DNA from: Solirubrobacteraceae bacterium
GTDB taxonomy: Bacteria > Actinomycetota > Thermoleophilia > Solirubrobacterales > Solirubrobacteraceae
NCBI GenBank assembly: GCA_029263125.1
Contig: JAJCYD010000035.1
Location: 1 to 64,000, forward strand
Direction: 5' to 3'
Length of the DNA: 64,000 nucleotides
Positions 8,075-16,634 of this stretch are shown piece after piece. The notes under the pieces were generated by a model. It had not been told where the DNA came from. It worked only from the letters and a program-made list of their open reading frames with translations, and did no database searches. The position numbers and the translations under genes are program-made. The number at the start of each line of letters is the position of its first letter. Positions within the stretch are counted from its first letter, which is position 1.

Positions 8075-9138
8075 CGGACGCGCTGGCTGCGCGACGGCGC
8101 GTAGAACTCCCCGAACAGGCTCGTCTCGCGGCACACGACGGTCGCCAGCGCCCGGTTCCACATCAGGCCGCTCCAGCTCACGATGCCCTTGCGCAGCGCC
8201 CCGGCCATCGAGGCGCGGGTGACGCCGAACACGCCCGCCACGGCGACGATGCTCGCGATCGCGGACTCGAAGGCGTCCCTGTCGGATTCGTAGAGGGACT
8301 CAAGCGCCCATCCCAGCCCGGCGAGCGCCGGCACGGCCACGCACAGCATCGGGCCGGCGCGCAGCCACATCTGCTTGATGACCTCGCTGCGAATCCGCAG
8401 GCGCCCGGCGTGACCGATCCACGCTTCGGGCTCCTTGTCGCCGGTGAGCATCTGACGCCAGACGATCGTCTGGCGCGCGAGTGCGTCGTAGTCCAGGCCG
8501 CGCCCGGCCGTGAGCGCCTCGTCGATGCCCAGGCACCATCGATCCAGCTGATGGGACACCGCGTGGACCGCGACCGGGTCGATGCGCGCCTGCAGGTCGT
8601 CGAGCAGGAGCTTCATGCGTTGCACGCGCTCGACATCGAAGACCTCGCGCAGCTCGCCGGCGGGGTCCGTGGGATGCGACGCGACGCGATTCTGGGTGTC
8701 CGAGAGGAAGTTCCCCAGCTCATAGGCCTTGCCCAGAGGCTCGCCAACCGCCCACAGTCGCTTGACGAACTCGACGTGACGGGCGGTGAGACGCTCGCGA
8801 AATGCCTGCACCTGCTCCTCGGAGCCGATCGCCGCGCCGGCCAGGTCCAGCAGCGAGAAGAGCTCGCCCTCGCTGATCGCGACGCCGGCCCGGGCGGCCA
8901 CGCCGGCGAGCGCGTTGACCTCCACGGCGACGCGGTCGTGCCATGGCAGGCTGCGACGGTTGGGCAGCAGCCCGCTGGCACGCGCCGTCGACTGCGCCAC
9001 CTTCTCGGGGCTCAGCGCGTTCAGCGACGCGACGCGCCAGCCAAGATCGATCGCCTGGGCGATCTCGCCGTTCGTCGACCGGCGCGCGGCATCGGGCGGG
9101 GCCGGCGGCGGCTGGTCTGTGGTCACCTGGTCGGACAT
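8002..9138 (-). CDS. Hypothetical protein with two predicted membrane helices
   Basis: 378 residues from the ATG at 9138. The N-terminus is Pro-rich and polar, then there is a long helical soluble region (about residues 25-260). Two hydrophobic stretches follow: MLCVAVPALAGLGWALESL and ASIVAVAGVFGVTRASM. The C-terminus is basic. This resembles large anonymous actinobacterial proteins with a long cytoplasmic helical part and a membrane-anchored tail. I see no enzymatic motif. The last 24 codons overlap the end of moeA on the opposite strand; since these codons look less conserved in character, the frame may be extended past a lost stop. Confidence 0.65.
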   Translation of the reverse strand: MSDQVTTDQPPPAPPDAARRSTNGEIAQAIDLGWRVASLNALSPEKVAQSTARASGLLPNRRSLPWHDRVAVEVNALAGVAARAGVAISEGELFSLLDLAGAAIGSEEQVQAFRERLTARHVEFVKRLWAVGEPLGKAYELGNFLSDTQNRVASHPTDPAGELREVFDVERVQRMKLLLDDLQARIDPVAVHAVSHQLDRWCLGIDEALTAGRGLDYDALARQTIVWRQMLTGDKEPEAWIGHAGRLRIRSEVIKQMWLRAGPMLCVAVPALAGLGWALESLYESDRDAFESAIASIVAVAGVFGVTRASMAGALRKGIVSWSGLMWNRALATVVCRETSLFGEFYAPSRSQRVRQRVNSTWTRSPAFSDSRSSGTKA

Positions 9139-9499
9139 GGCGGCTGCATCTCGGTTGGCGCGTACTTCGACACCGGACCCCGAGCACCCTGCGATAGGGC
9201 TGCTGGTTTCGCGAGAGGCGTCGGACGCCGGGGCGGCCCCTCGGACACGGGCTCGTGATGGACGATCCGACGCCGGCGAGACGCTCGTTCACGCCGCGCC
9301 TGCGGACGATCCCGGTGATTCGCGACTGCCGGATCGACGGCAAGATCATCGTCGGGGCGCCCGGGCGCGACGTCCGCTGGGAGCGCGTCCGCCGGCGCTC
9401 AGCGGCGCGCATGATGCCCTGCAGCACTCCGGCCCGACCGGCGGTCGAGCTACCTTGGAGGCTTGCCGCGACGTGGCCGGATGCCCGCCGCGGCTTCGC
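9139..9499. other. Intergenic region, no confident gene
   Basis: An ORF at 9255-9518 (+) is open but has the biased composition expected of a shadow frame and no recognisable motif. The region carries the divergent promoters of the hypothetical membrane protein and the coiled-coil protein. A short block near 9440-9460 resembles the 3' end of a ydaO riboswitch, but the rest of that structure is absent. Confidence 0.4.
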
Positions 9500-10531
9500 A
9501 TGTCCCGACTCCGCCTGACGATCACCCGTCCCGCCGTCGCGCTCGCGCTCGCCGCCGCGCTCGTCGCGGCGTGGGCGATCGGCGCCGGCCCGGCCGGTGG
9601 AGCCGATCGAGCCGACAGCCTGCGCGACAGCATCCAGAGCAAGCGCGACCGCGAACAGGCATTGTCGGGCGCGATCGCGAAGCTCGCCAAGCTCGAGCGC
9701 GCCACCGCGCGCGAGGTCGGGGTCCTCGAGCGCCGCGTGGCCGCCGTTCGCCGCGAGCTGGCGGCGGCGCAGGCGATCCTCGACACCACCACGACTCGCC
9801 GCGATCGCCAGCGAGCGCGTGCGCTGCGCCTGCGCACGCGGCTGCAGCAGTCGCGGCGCAAGCTCGCCGAGCTGCTGCGCGAGCGCTACGCCGGCGGCCG
9901 GCCCGACGCGCTGACCGTCGTGCTGGAGTCCGACGGCTTCGCGAACCTCCTCGAGACCGTGGACTTCCTGCGCCGCATCCAGCGCTCCGACGAGAAGATC
10001 CTCGCCGCCGTGCGCGGCGGACGCCGCGACGCGGTCGCCCAGAAGCGCGTGCTCGCCCGGCTGACCATGCAGCGGCGTGATGCCGAGCAGGTGGTACGTC
10101 GCCGCCACGACGCACTCAGCGCGATCGCCGCCGGGCTGCGCCAACGGCGCGCGTCGCTGGCCAGCGCTCGCGCCGCGCGCACGGCGGCACTGCGCGGCAG
10201 CCGCAGCAGTCGCCGCCGCGCAGAGCGCTCGCTGGAGCGCCTGCTCGCCGAGCGCCGGCGGGCGGCGCGCCAGGTCGGACCCGGCGGGCCGTGGGCAATC
10301 CCGTGGCCGATCGTGCAGTGCGAGTCCGGCGGACAGAACCTGCCGCCGAACTCGGCGACGGCATCGGGCTACTACCAGTTCATCGACACGACGTGGCGCG
10401 GCCTGGGCGGCTCGACACCCCAGGCCTACCAGGCCTCCAAGGACGAGCAGGATCGCCTCGCCGCGCAGCTGTGGAACGGCGGCGCCGGCGCCTCGAACTG
10501 GGATTGCGCCGTGCTCGTCGGGATCCTCTGA
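9500..10531 (+). CDS. Coiled-coil exported protein with C-terminal transglycosylase/Rpf-like domain
   Basis: 343 residues from the ATG at 9500. Residues 1-37 form a signal peptide or N-terminal anchor (ALALAAALVAAWAIGAG). Residues about 38-260 are a charged, Arg/Ala/Leu-rich coiled coil like that of cell-division peptidoglycan hydrolases and their activators. The last 75 residues are a small lysozyme-like domain: WPIVQCESGG carries the expected catalytic Glu (about residue 274), followed by SATASGYYQFIDTTWRGLGG and a closing Trp-Asp-Cys. This is the pattern of resuscitation-promoting factors and related transglycosylases, which cleave peptidoglycan. It probably acts in the cell wall, with the coil positioning the enzyme. 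Next gene is a secreted hydrolase on the same strand. Confidence 0.82.
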   Translation: MSRLRLTITRPAVALALAAALVAAWAIGAGPAGGADRADSLRDSIQSKRDREQALSGAIAKLAKLERATAREVGVLERRVAAVRRELAAAQAILDTTTTRRDRQRARALRLRTRLQQSRRKLAELLRERYAGGRPDALTVVLESDGFANLLETVDFLRRIQRSDEKILAAVRGGRRDAVAQKRVLARLTMQRRDAEQVVRRRHDALSAIAAGLRQRRASLASARAARTAALRGSRSSRRRAERSLERLLAERRRAARQVGPGGPWAIPWPIVQCESGGQNLPPNSATASGYYQFIDTTWRGLGGSTPQAYQASKDEQDRLAAQLWNGGAGASNWDCAVLVGIL

Positions 10532-10578
10532 CCCCGCCGGCCTGCGCGACGCCCGCCGGACCTCGCGATACTGGCCCC

Positions 10579-11829
10579 GTGCTTCGCAGCCGCATCTCAC
10601 TCGCCGCGCTGCTGTGCGCTCTCGGCGCATCGCTGGCGCTGCCGTCGGCCGGCAACGCCGATCCGGGACCGTACGCAGCGCTCGGCGACTCGTTCACCGC
10701 CGGGCCGCTGATCCCCAACGCGACCGGACCGGCCAGTTGCTTTCGCTCCGATCACAACTATCCGTCGCTCGTCGCCACCGCGATGGGCGCGACGCAGGTT
10801 CGCGACGTCAGCTGCACGTCCGCCAGGACCGTCCACCTCACCACGCCCCAGGTCTACTTCAGCGAGCGCCACTCGCCGCAGTTCGACGCCCTGAGTACCA
10901 GCACGCGGCTCGTGACGATCGGGATCGGCGGAAACGACGTCGGCCTCGTCGGCGCGGGCCTGACCTGCGTGCAGCTGGGGCTGCTCGCGCCGACGGGAAC
11001 CGCATGCCGCTCGTCGTTCGCCACGCCCGCTGGTGGAGACGAGCTCGCCGACCGGATCGTGGCGACAGCTCCCAGCATCGCGACGGCGCTACAGGGCATC
11101 CATGACCGCTCGCCACAGGCGCGGGTGCTGCTCGTGGGATACCCCGCCCTGACACCTCAGGACGGCAAGGGCTGCTACCCGATTCTCCCGCTGTCCGACG
11201 ACGACATCGCCTATCTGGACACGATGCTGCGCGCCACGAACGCGATGCTCGCCGAGCAGGCGCAAGCCAACGACGTCGAGTTCGTCGACACCTTTGGCGA
11301 CAGCGTCGGTCACCACGTCTGCACGCCACCGGGCACGCGCTGGTTCGAGGGCGTCCTGCCGACGGCGCCGGCCCTGATCGCGCATCCCAACGCGCTCGGC
11401 GAGGCCAGCATGGCGCGCTCGGTGTTGCGGATGCTCGGCGAGCCGCGGCCGGCACCGGTCCTCGGCGACCTGGAGCGCACGCAGCGCAGGGTTCGCCCGG
11501 GCCGCGCCGTGCGCCTGTCCTACCGATTGAGCAGGCCGGCGACGCTGACGCTGACGCTGCGGCGCGCGAAGACCGGCCGGCGCGTCGGCGGACGCTGCGC
11601 ACCGGCGACGCGATCCAACCGCGCCCGCAGCCGCTGCCGGCGCTACTCGCGGATCCTGCGCACGCTGCGCTTCGACGGCGATCGCGGCGCGAACGCCATC
11701 GTGATCGCATCCAAGACCGTCGGGCGCCGGCCCGGGCTCCTGCGCTTCGAGGCGACGGCGTCGGGGAGCGAGAGCACGCGTTTCAGCGCGCCCGAGCGGA
11801 TCCACGTCCGCATCGCGCGCACGCGCTGA
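10579..11829 (+). CDS. Secreted SGNH/GDSL-type hydrolase
   Basis: 416 residues from the GTG at 10579, chosen because it begins a good signal peptide (ISLAALLCALGASLALPSAGNA). The mature part opens with YAALGDSFTAG, the GDS block with the nucleophilic Ser, has TIGIGGNDVG (block III Gly/Asn oxyanion residues), and later ALIAHPNALG with the likely catalytic His. Several Cys pairs resemble those of Streptomyces SGNH lipases. The last about 130 residues are a separate Arg-rich beta domain. Expected role is extracellular ester or lipid hydrolysis; the substrate cannot be told from sequence. It follows the transglycosylase-like gene by 47 bases. Confidence 0.85.
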   Translation: MLRSRISLAALLCALGASLALPSAGNADPGPYAALGDSFTAGPLIPNATGPASCFRSDHNYPSLVATAMGATQVRDVSCTSARTVHLTTPQVYFSERHSPQFDALSTSTRLVTIGIGGNDVGLVGAGLTCVQLGLLAPTGTACRSSFATPAGGDELADRIVATAPSIATALQGIHDRSPQARVLLVGYPALTPQDGKGCYPILPLSDDDIAYLDTMLRATNAMLAEQAQANDVEFVDTFGDSVGHHVCTPPGTRWFEGVLPTAPALIAHPNALGEASMARSVLRMLGEPRPAPVLGDLERTQRRVRPGRAVRLSYRLSRPATLTLTLRRAKTGRRVGGRCAPATRSNRARSRCRRYSRILRTLRFDGDRGANAIVIASKTVGRRPGLLRFEATASGSESTRFSAPERIHVRIARTR

Positions 11830-12297
11830 CCATCCCGGACATCCGGTCCAAGCGGCCAGGCCACATCTGCGCCCACGGTCCGAGGATCGCCAGCGCCGGC
11901 ATGGCGATCATGGTCGCCATGCACGAACTCGCACAACACCGGCACGGTGAGCGCCGATGAAGGCGCAGCACGCCCGTCCACGACGCAGCCGCGGCAGCGC
12001 CCCGCGCGGCCGAGCACGGCCGCCGAAGCGGCCGGTGCGCGTCCTCAAGCGCCCGCTGCCGCCTGGCCCGCCGGCGGGCGCGTCACCGACGTAGGTTTCT
12101 CGCCGCCCGATCGTGATCGTCGTGTCGTCACCCGCGACGCGGCGATCGCGGCTGGCGTGCTCGCATCCGGCCGGGCGGTCGTCACCGCCCGTGACGAGCC
12201 TGGCGCCGGCGCCCTGACGATCGATCCGGCCTCGCGCGCGATGAGGGGCCCACTGGTACACGCGGCCGCACGTTCTGCGCGTACTAGGCTCGTCCTC
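11830..12297. other. 468-bp region with no supported gene
   Basis: Open frames exist on both strands but have only Ala/Arg/Pro-rich composition and no motif. The long frame upstream of the AraC gene runs from 11947 but its first 117 codons look non-coding. The promoter of the AraC-type gene should lie near its 3' end. Confidence 0.4.
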
Positions 12298-13002
12298 ATG
12301 TCCTATCGCGAGCACGCGCCGCCGGCGGCGCTGGCGCCGTGGGTGCAGTGCGCATGGCAGCGCAGCGGCGACGGTCAGGCGCCTGTGCGCGTCGTGCCCG
12401 ACGGCTGCATCGACATCGTCTGGACCGAGGGCGCCGGCACGCAGGTCGTCGGCCCCAACACGCGGGCGTTCCTCGTGGCGCTCGAGCGCGACACGCGGGT
12501 CGCCGGCGTGCGCATGCGTCCCGGCGCGGGCGCTGCGCTGCTGGGCGTGAACGCGCCCGGCCTGCGAGACGCGCGCCTGGCGATCGACGGCGTCTGGGGC
12601 GACGACGGCCGGCGCCTGGCGGAGTCGCTGGACACGCACGAGGACCCCGTCGGCGTGCTGTTCGACGTGCTGGCGTCGCGCGCGCGGTTCGTGTCGCGGC
12701 CGGACCCGCTCGTCAGCGCCGCGATCGCCCGGCTCGACGGCCCGGGGTTGGGCATGGCGGCACTGGCCCGGGAGCTGGCCGTCAGCGAGCGACAGCTGCG
12801 CCGGCGCTTCGAGACAGCGGTCGGCTACGGACCCAAGCGGCTGAGCCGCGTGCTGCGCCTCGCCCGTGCACTCGATGTCGCCCGCGGCGACGCCCCGATC
12901 GCCCGGGCAGCCGCGGACGCCGGGTACGCCGACCACGCGCACTTCGTCCACGACTGCCGCGACCTCGCGGGTGTGGCGCCGACGACGCTGCTGGCCGGAT
13001 GA
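12298..13002 (+). CDS. AraC-family transcriptional regulator
   Basis: 234 residues from the ATG at 12298 (MSYREHAPPAALAPWVQCAW). The N-terminal half has the pattern of the DUF6597-type sensor domain common in actinobacterial AraC proteins: CAWQRSGD, RVVPDGCIDIVW and VVGPNTRAF. The C-terminal third is the double helix-turn-helix: LARELAVSERQLRRRFETAVGYGPKRLSRVLRL and AAADAGYADHAHFVHDCRDLAGVAP. The ligand is unknown. It stands directly upstream of two small genes on the same strand (HhH and VOC proteins), which are candidates for regulation. Confidence 0.87.
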   Translation: MSYREHAPPAALAPWVQCAWQRSGDGQAPVRVVPDGCIDIVWTEGAGTQVVGPNTRAFLVALERDTRVAGVRMRPGAGAALLGVNAPGLRDARLAIDGVWGDDGRRLAESLDTHEDPVGVLFDVLASRARFVSRPDPLVSAAIARLDGPGLGMAALARELAVSERQLRRRFETAVGYGPKRLSRVLRLARALDVARGDAPIARAAADAGYADHAHFVHDCRDLAGVAPTTLLAG

Positions 13003-13051
13003 CGGCCGTTTTCTCCAAGACGTGCTCCCACGCGCTCGCGAAGATGTGCGC

Positions 13052-13312
13052 ATGATCAGCACGCTGACGGACATCCCGAACGTCGGGCCGAAGGTCGCCG
13101 CCAAGCTTGAGCGCTTGGACGTGCGCGGCGCGGACGACCTGCGCGGCGCCGACCCACACGAGCTGTTCGAGCGCCTGTGCGCGATGGACGGCCAGCGCCA
13201 CGACCCATGCCTGCTGGACACGTTCGTGGCCGCCGTCGCCTATGCGGACACCGGTGACGCGCGGCCATGGTGGGAGTTCAGCCGCGAACGCAAGGCGCGC
13301 GAACATGGATGA
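13052..13312 (+). CDS. Small helix-hairpin-helix protein (Cdd1/'pathogenicity locus' family)
   Basis: 86 residues. It begins ISTLTDIPNVGPKVAAKLERLDV, a helix-hairpin-helix with the I-P-N-V-G-P-K turn, continues DDLRGADPHELFERLCAMDGQRHDPCLLDTF and ends with PWWEF. The spacing and the D-P-C block match the Cdd1 family. Members are thought to bind DNA through the hairpin; the biological role is not established. The stop overlaps the start of the next gene by 8 bases, so the two are translationally coupled. Confidence 0.8.
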   Translation: MISTLTDIPNVGPKVAAKLERLDVRGADDLRGADPHELFERLCAMDGQRHDPCLLDTFVAAVAYADTGDARPWWEFSRERKAREHG

Positions 13313-13706
13313 GGTCCGGCTGCGCCTGGGCTGGGTGATCGCCTACGTCGACGAGCCTGCGGTGGCTGCGGCGTTCTACGAGCGAGCGTTCGGCCTCGCG
13401 GTGCAGTTCAGCGCTCCGGACGGCACCTACGCGCAGATGGACACCGGCGCGACGAAGCTCGCATTCGCCGCCTACGCGCTCGGCGAGCAGAACTTCGCGG
13501 GCGGCGTCATGCGCGCCCCGCTGGACGGCCAGCCGCCCAACGTCGAGATCACGCTCGTCGCCGAGGACGTCGACGGCGCGTTCGAGCGGGCGCTGCAGGC
13601 GGGCTGCGCCGCGCTCGCCGCTCCGCAGGACAAGCCCCACGGCCAGCGCGTGGGCTACGTGCGCGATCCGTTCGGCACGCTCGTGGAGCTGGCGACGATG
13701 TCCTAG
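13305..13706 (+). CDS. VOC-superfamily (glyoxalase/bleomycin-resistance-like) protein
   Basis: 133 residues from the ATG at 13305, 8 bases inside the preceding gene. Paired beta-alpha-beta-beta-beta modules are evident: GWVIAYVDEPAVAAAFYERAFGL, then EITLVAEDVDGAFERALQAG and a C-terminal VGYVRDPFGTLVEL with the usual metal-ligand Glu. Members include glyoxalases, dioxygenases and drug-binding resistance proteins, and the sequence alone does not choose between them. It is coupled to the HhH gene and downstream of the AraC regulator. Confidence 0.83.
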   Translation: MDEVRLRLGWVIAYVDEPAVAAAFYERAFGLAVQFSAPDGTYAQMDTGATKLAFAAYALGEQNFAGGVMRAPLDGQPPNVEITLVAEDVDGAFERALQAGCAALAAPQDKPHGQRVGYVRDPFGTLVELATMS

Positions 13707-13820
13707 CGACCGCGGCGCCTCGCTGGAGTGGCGCCTGATTGGTGCTTCGCGTGGACAGCAAGCCAGCCGTTCGTCAAGAGGGGGCGGTCTCGGACGGCGA
13801 TCGCCGTCGCTGCGATCACC

Positions 13821-13926
13821 GGGTTGGGCGCCTTCTGCATGTCAGCCATTCAGAACGCGGCCAGCCGGCCCCGCATCACATCGAGCTGGGCGCTGTCTGC
13901 ATGTCTGTCATGCCAAACCCGCCCAG
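13821..13926. repeat. Short palindromic repeat, family B, copy 1
   Basis: This non-coding block begins GGGTTGGGCG and ends ATGCCAAACCCGCCC. Its ends are imperfect inverted repeats, and CTGCATGTC occurs twice inside it. The reverse complement of its right end matches both ends of the block at 37077-37175 (GGCGGGTTT-x-GCATG). About 106 bp long. Confidence 0.5.
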
Positions 13927-14037
13927 CCGCTCGGCCAGGTGTGAGAGCGCCGTCCTCGCGCGACGGGGCAGTCACGTCGGCGCTTCTGCAGGCTGCTCAT
14001 GGTGGTACGTCGCATCACCGGCAACAATCCTGGCGTG

Positions 14038-14574
14038 ATGCAGTCCGAGGGTAAGAAGGCAGCGCCGGTCGCCTGCCCCTCCTGCGGCGCGGTGTGCGAC
14101 GACATCGACGGTCCGACCCACCCCTACCTGGCGGCTACGCGCGGCTGCTGGGCCGCCTTCGGGGCCATTCAAGCTGACGAGATGGCGCGTTTCGGCTACC
14201 CGGCGATTCACGGGCTCGTTGTCGATGCCTACGCGGCCTCGCACGGCGGCGACGGCACCGACCGGCGAGACCGCCAGTCGGTCTGCATCCACCTCATGGC
14301 GCTGTGCGCCACTCTCGAACGCGGGGAAACCTCGCCGGGCAGGATCGCGCTGCTGCAGCGACTCACCGCACAGCCGTTGCAGTGGCCGGCAGTAGATCGT
14401 CCGGACGGCGTTCCCGCCCTGAACCACACCCACGTCGCGGCAGCAACCGACCTTGACGAGTACACCCACCGCGCGGGCGAATGGGCCAGCGCCGTCTGGT
14501 CGTTCTGGGTTCCCGCTCACCCGCGCATCAGGAACATGCTGCAGGCCTGGGAATCCCACCGGCTCCGCGAGTGA
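14038..14574 (+). CDS. DUF5946 family protein
   Basis: 178 residues from the ATG at 14038. The pattern is that of DUF5946: CPSCGAVCDDIDGPTHPYL, then GCWAAF, HGLVVDAYAASHG, SVCIHLMALCATLERG and WASAVWSFW close to the C-terminus. The family is mostly restricted to Actinobacteria and a few other groups, and no function is established. The conserved C-x2-C and later His residues suggest a metal site. It is flanked by a palindromic repeat (13821-13926) and a 475-bp stretch with no clear gene. Confidence 0.85.
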   Translation: MQSEGKKAAPVACPSCGAVCDDIDGPTHPYLAATRGCWAAFGAIQADEMARFGYPAIHGLVVDAYAASHGGDGTDRRDRQSVCIHLMALCATLERGETSPGRIALLQRLTAQPLQWPAVDRPDGVPALNHTHVAAATDLDEYTHRAGEWASAVWSFWVPAHPRIRNMLQAWESHRLRE

Positions 14575-15049
14575 CGGCCCGTGCGCCTCGTGAGAACAAG
14601 AACAAGAGGCCCGGCACCGCAGTGCCGCCCTCTGCCGAAGCTGTACAGGGCCGAGTCCAAGCCCTTGCGCTGCGCGCGGATCGCGAGCAGCGCCGCGACG
14701 AAGCTCACCGAGGACGTATGCGCGATCCCGTGGACCATCCCGAAGTACGTCTCGCCGGGCTCAGCGTGGTGGTCCGGGACACATTCGTGGCCCCGTAGAT
14801 CGATTCGCCGGCACCCTTGGACGCGGATGCGGGATCTCCATCAGGCTTAGCGAGCTCCGGGTCGTTGAGCTTCGGCTCGCCATGGGCGGTCTCCTCTCAG
14901 TGGGTCAATCGTCTGCACCCGATGGTCCGCCGCGACCGGGCTTGCGGTACGGACTCGATGTGCAAGAGGCGGCACGCTGCCGGACCTTCCGTCCAACGCG
15001 GATGTGCCAGCGGCCCGATGACCAGCCCCGGCGTCATCCTGTGCGGTCG
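14575..15049. other. 475-bp region with no supported gene
   Basis: Frames on both strands are open but short, and none has a recognisable motif. On the minus strand near 14680-14740 a hydrophobic helix-like stretch can be read (SFVAALLAIRAQRKGL), possibly a decayed gene. The promoter of the DUF2254 gene must lie at the right end. Confidence 0.35.
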
Positions 15050-16315
15050 ATGGCCTCCCGACACACCCATGGCGTGAATCACATCGACCGGGTCGTGGAG
15101 TACGTTCGATCGAGCTTCTGGGTGATTCCGGCGGTCAGCGCGGTCCTGTCGGTCGCCGCGGGCTTCGGCCTCGTGGCCGTGGACCGGACGACGACCGGGA
15201 GCTTCGGCTTCACGGGCGGCGCGGAGGCCGCGCGCAGCGTGCTGTCGACGATTGCCGCCGCGATGATCACCTTCACCGGCTTGGTGTTCAGCATCACGAT
15301 CGTCGCGCTGCAGCTCGCCAGCAGCCAGTTCTCGCCGCGCGTCATGCGGACCTTCCTGCGCGACAACGCCAGCAAAGTGGCGCTCGCGACGTTCGTGGCG
15401 ACGTTCAGCTTCGCATTCACGGTCCTGCGCGCGACGCGCACCGACGACGTGCCGGGGATCTCGGTGAACCTCGCGATCATCCTCGTGTTCGTCAGCGTCG
15501 GGGTCTTCATCCACTACATCAACCACACCGCGCACGCGATCCGCGCCTCGGCGATCATCGATTCGGTCGCCGCGGAGACGCGCGACAGCATCGAGCGCTG
15601 CCATCCGGCCGAGCCGGCCGCGCCGGGCTCGGCGCCTGAGCTCTCCGGCAAGCCGCTGACCGTCCGCAACGAGCGCGGACCGGGAGTGGTGACGGGCTTT
15701 GACGCCCAGCGGATCGTCAGCGTGGCCCGCGCCGCCGGGGCCATCGTGGTGCTGCGCGTGGGCGTGGGGGACTTCGTGCCGCGCGACGGCGCACTGCTGG
15801 ACCTCTACGGGGCCGAGGCCGAGGACTGTGCCGTCGCGGCCTGCGTGAGCCTCGGGCGCGAACGCACGATGCAGCAGGACCCCGCGTTCGGGCTGCGCCA
15901 GCTCGTCGACCTCGCGGCGCGGGCGCTCTCGCCGGGGGTCAACGATCCGACGACGGCCGTACAGGCCATCGACCAGCTCCACGACGCGTTGCGCAGGCTC
16001 GCCGTCCGCCCGATGCATCCCGGGCGCGTGGCCGACGACGACGGGGTCGTGCGGCTCGTACTTCCGGTCAAGGCATGGGAGGACTTCGTCTCGCTGGCGG
16101 TCGACGAGATCCGCATCTACGGGGCAGGGAGCCTGCAGGTACTGCGGCGCCTGCGCGGCATGCTCGACGACCTCCTTGACCTCACCGAGGAAGCTCGCCA
16201 CCCGCCGCTGCGCGAGCAACTGCGCCTGCTGACATCAGCCGCCGAGCGCGAGTTCCCCGACGAGCGCGATCGCCGCGTCGCCGGCCTCGGCGACGCGCAG
16301 GGCCTCGGATCCTGA
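15050..16315 (+). CDS. DUF2254 family membrane protein
   Basis: 421 residues from the ATG at 15050; the GTG at 15074 gives an N-terminus that fits the family better (VNHIDRVVEYVRSSFWVIPAV). Four hydrophobic segments lie in the first about 160 residues (SFWVIPAVSAVLSVAAGFGL, AAAMITFTGLVFSITIVALQL, FVATFSFAFTVL, AIILVFVSVGVFIHYI). The rest is a soluble C-terminal domain with QDPAFGLRQLVDLAARALSPGVNDPTTA, the strongest DUF2254 signature. The function is not established. It is probably a plasma-membrane protein. Confidence 0.88.
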   Translation: MASRHTHGVNHIDRVVEYVRSSFWVIPAVSAVLSVAAGFGLVAVDRTTTGSFGFTGGAEAARSVLSTIAAAMITFTGLVFSITIVALQLASSQFSPRVMRTFLRDNASKVALATFVATFSFAFTVLRATRTDDVPGISVNLAIILVFVSVGVFIHYINHTAHAIRASAIIDSVAAETRDSIERCHPAEPAAPGSAPELSGKPLTVRNERGPGVVTGFDAQRIVSVARAAGAIVVLRVGVGDFVPRDGALLDLYGAEAEDCAVAACVSLGRERTMQQDPAFGLRQLVDLAARALSPGVNDPTTAVQAIDQLHDALRRLAVRPMHPGRVADDDGVVRLVLPVKAWEDFVSLAVDEIRIYGAGSLQVLRRLRGMLDDLLDLTEEARHPPLREQLRLLTSAAEREFPDERDRRVAGLGDAQGLGS

Positions 16316-16372
16316 TTGCGGCGACCGTCGAGCAGCAGTCGCATCGCCCGCGTGCCACGGTCGCTCGGGCCC

Positions 16373-16485
16373 GTGCACAACTGACGTCTCGGTCGATGCC
16401 AGCCGGCGATCCGGCAGAAGTGCATCCAGGTGATGCAGAACTGCCGCATCGAGAATCAGGCGGTGTCGAGCCGTCACTTGTGCAC
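16373..16485 (-). repeat. 113-bp palindromic MITE/REP-like element, family A, copy 1
   Basis: Bounded by GTGCACAACTGAC and GTCACTTGTGCAC, which are inverted repeats differing at one position. The centre holds TGCATC-N5-GATGCA, so much of the element can fold into one long imperfect hairpin. Its reverse complement aligns without gaps to 20193-20305 over all 113 bases with 94 identities by my hand count. It lies between the DUF2254 gene and the NlpC/P60-like gene in a stretch without other genes. Confidence 0.85.
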
Positions 16486-16634
16486 GCGCGTGACCCGCCA
16501 GATGGACTACCGCATTTCCCGCAACGGTCTCAGTGCATCCTCCCCGTAGGTGCGGACCTCGTCAACGGTGGCGCCTCGGTCCTGACCGCTGCGATGCCCG
16601 CGCGGAGCGCCACGCCACGGCGCTCAGCGCTCGC

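Noticed and set aside
7009-9258. 749-codon frame across moeA and the next gene on the plus strand
   Set aside because: It is a shifted reading of moeA and the antisense of the hypothetical gene; the text is Arg/Gly/Asp-rich without motif.
9430-9470. Block resembling the 3' end of a ydaO riboswitch before the coiled-coil transglycosylase-like gene
   Set aside because: AGCTACCTTGGAGGC resembles the family 3' block, and the gene type fits, but the GGGGGACCCAA and GGGGCGAATC blocks are missing upstream.
14882-15049. Upstream extension of the DUF2254 gene
   Set aside because: The frame is open from 14882, but its first 56 codons have no membrane or family features.
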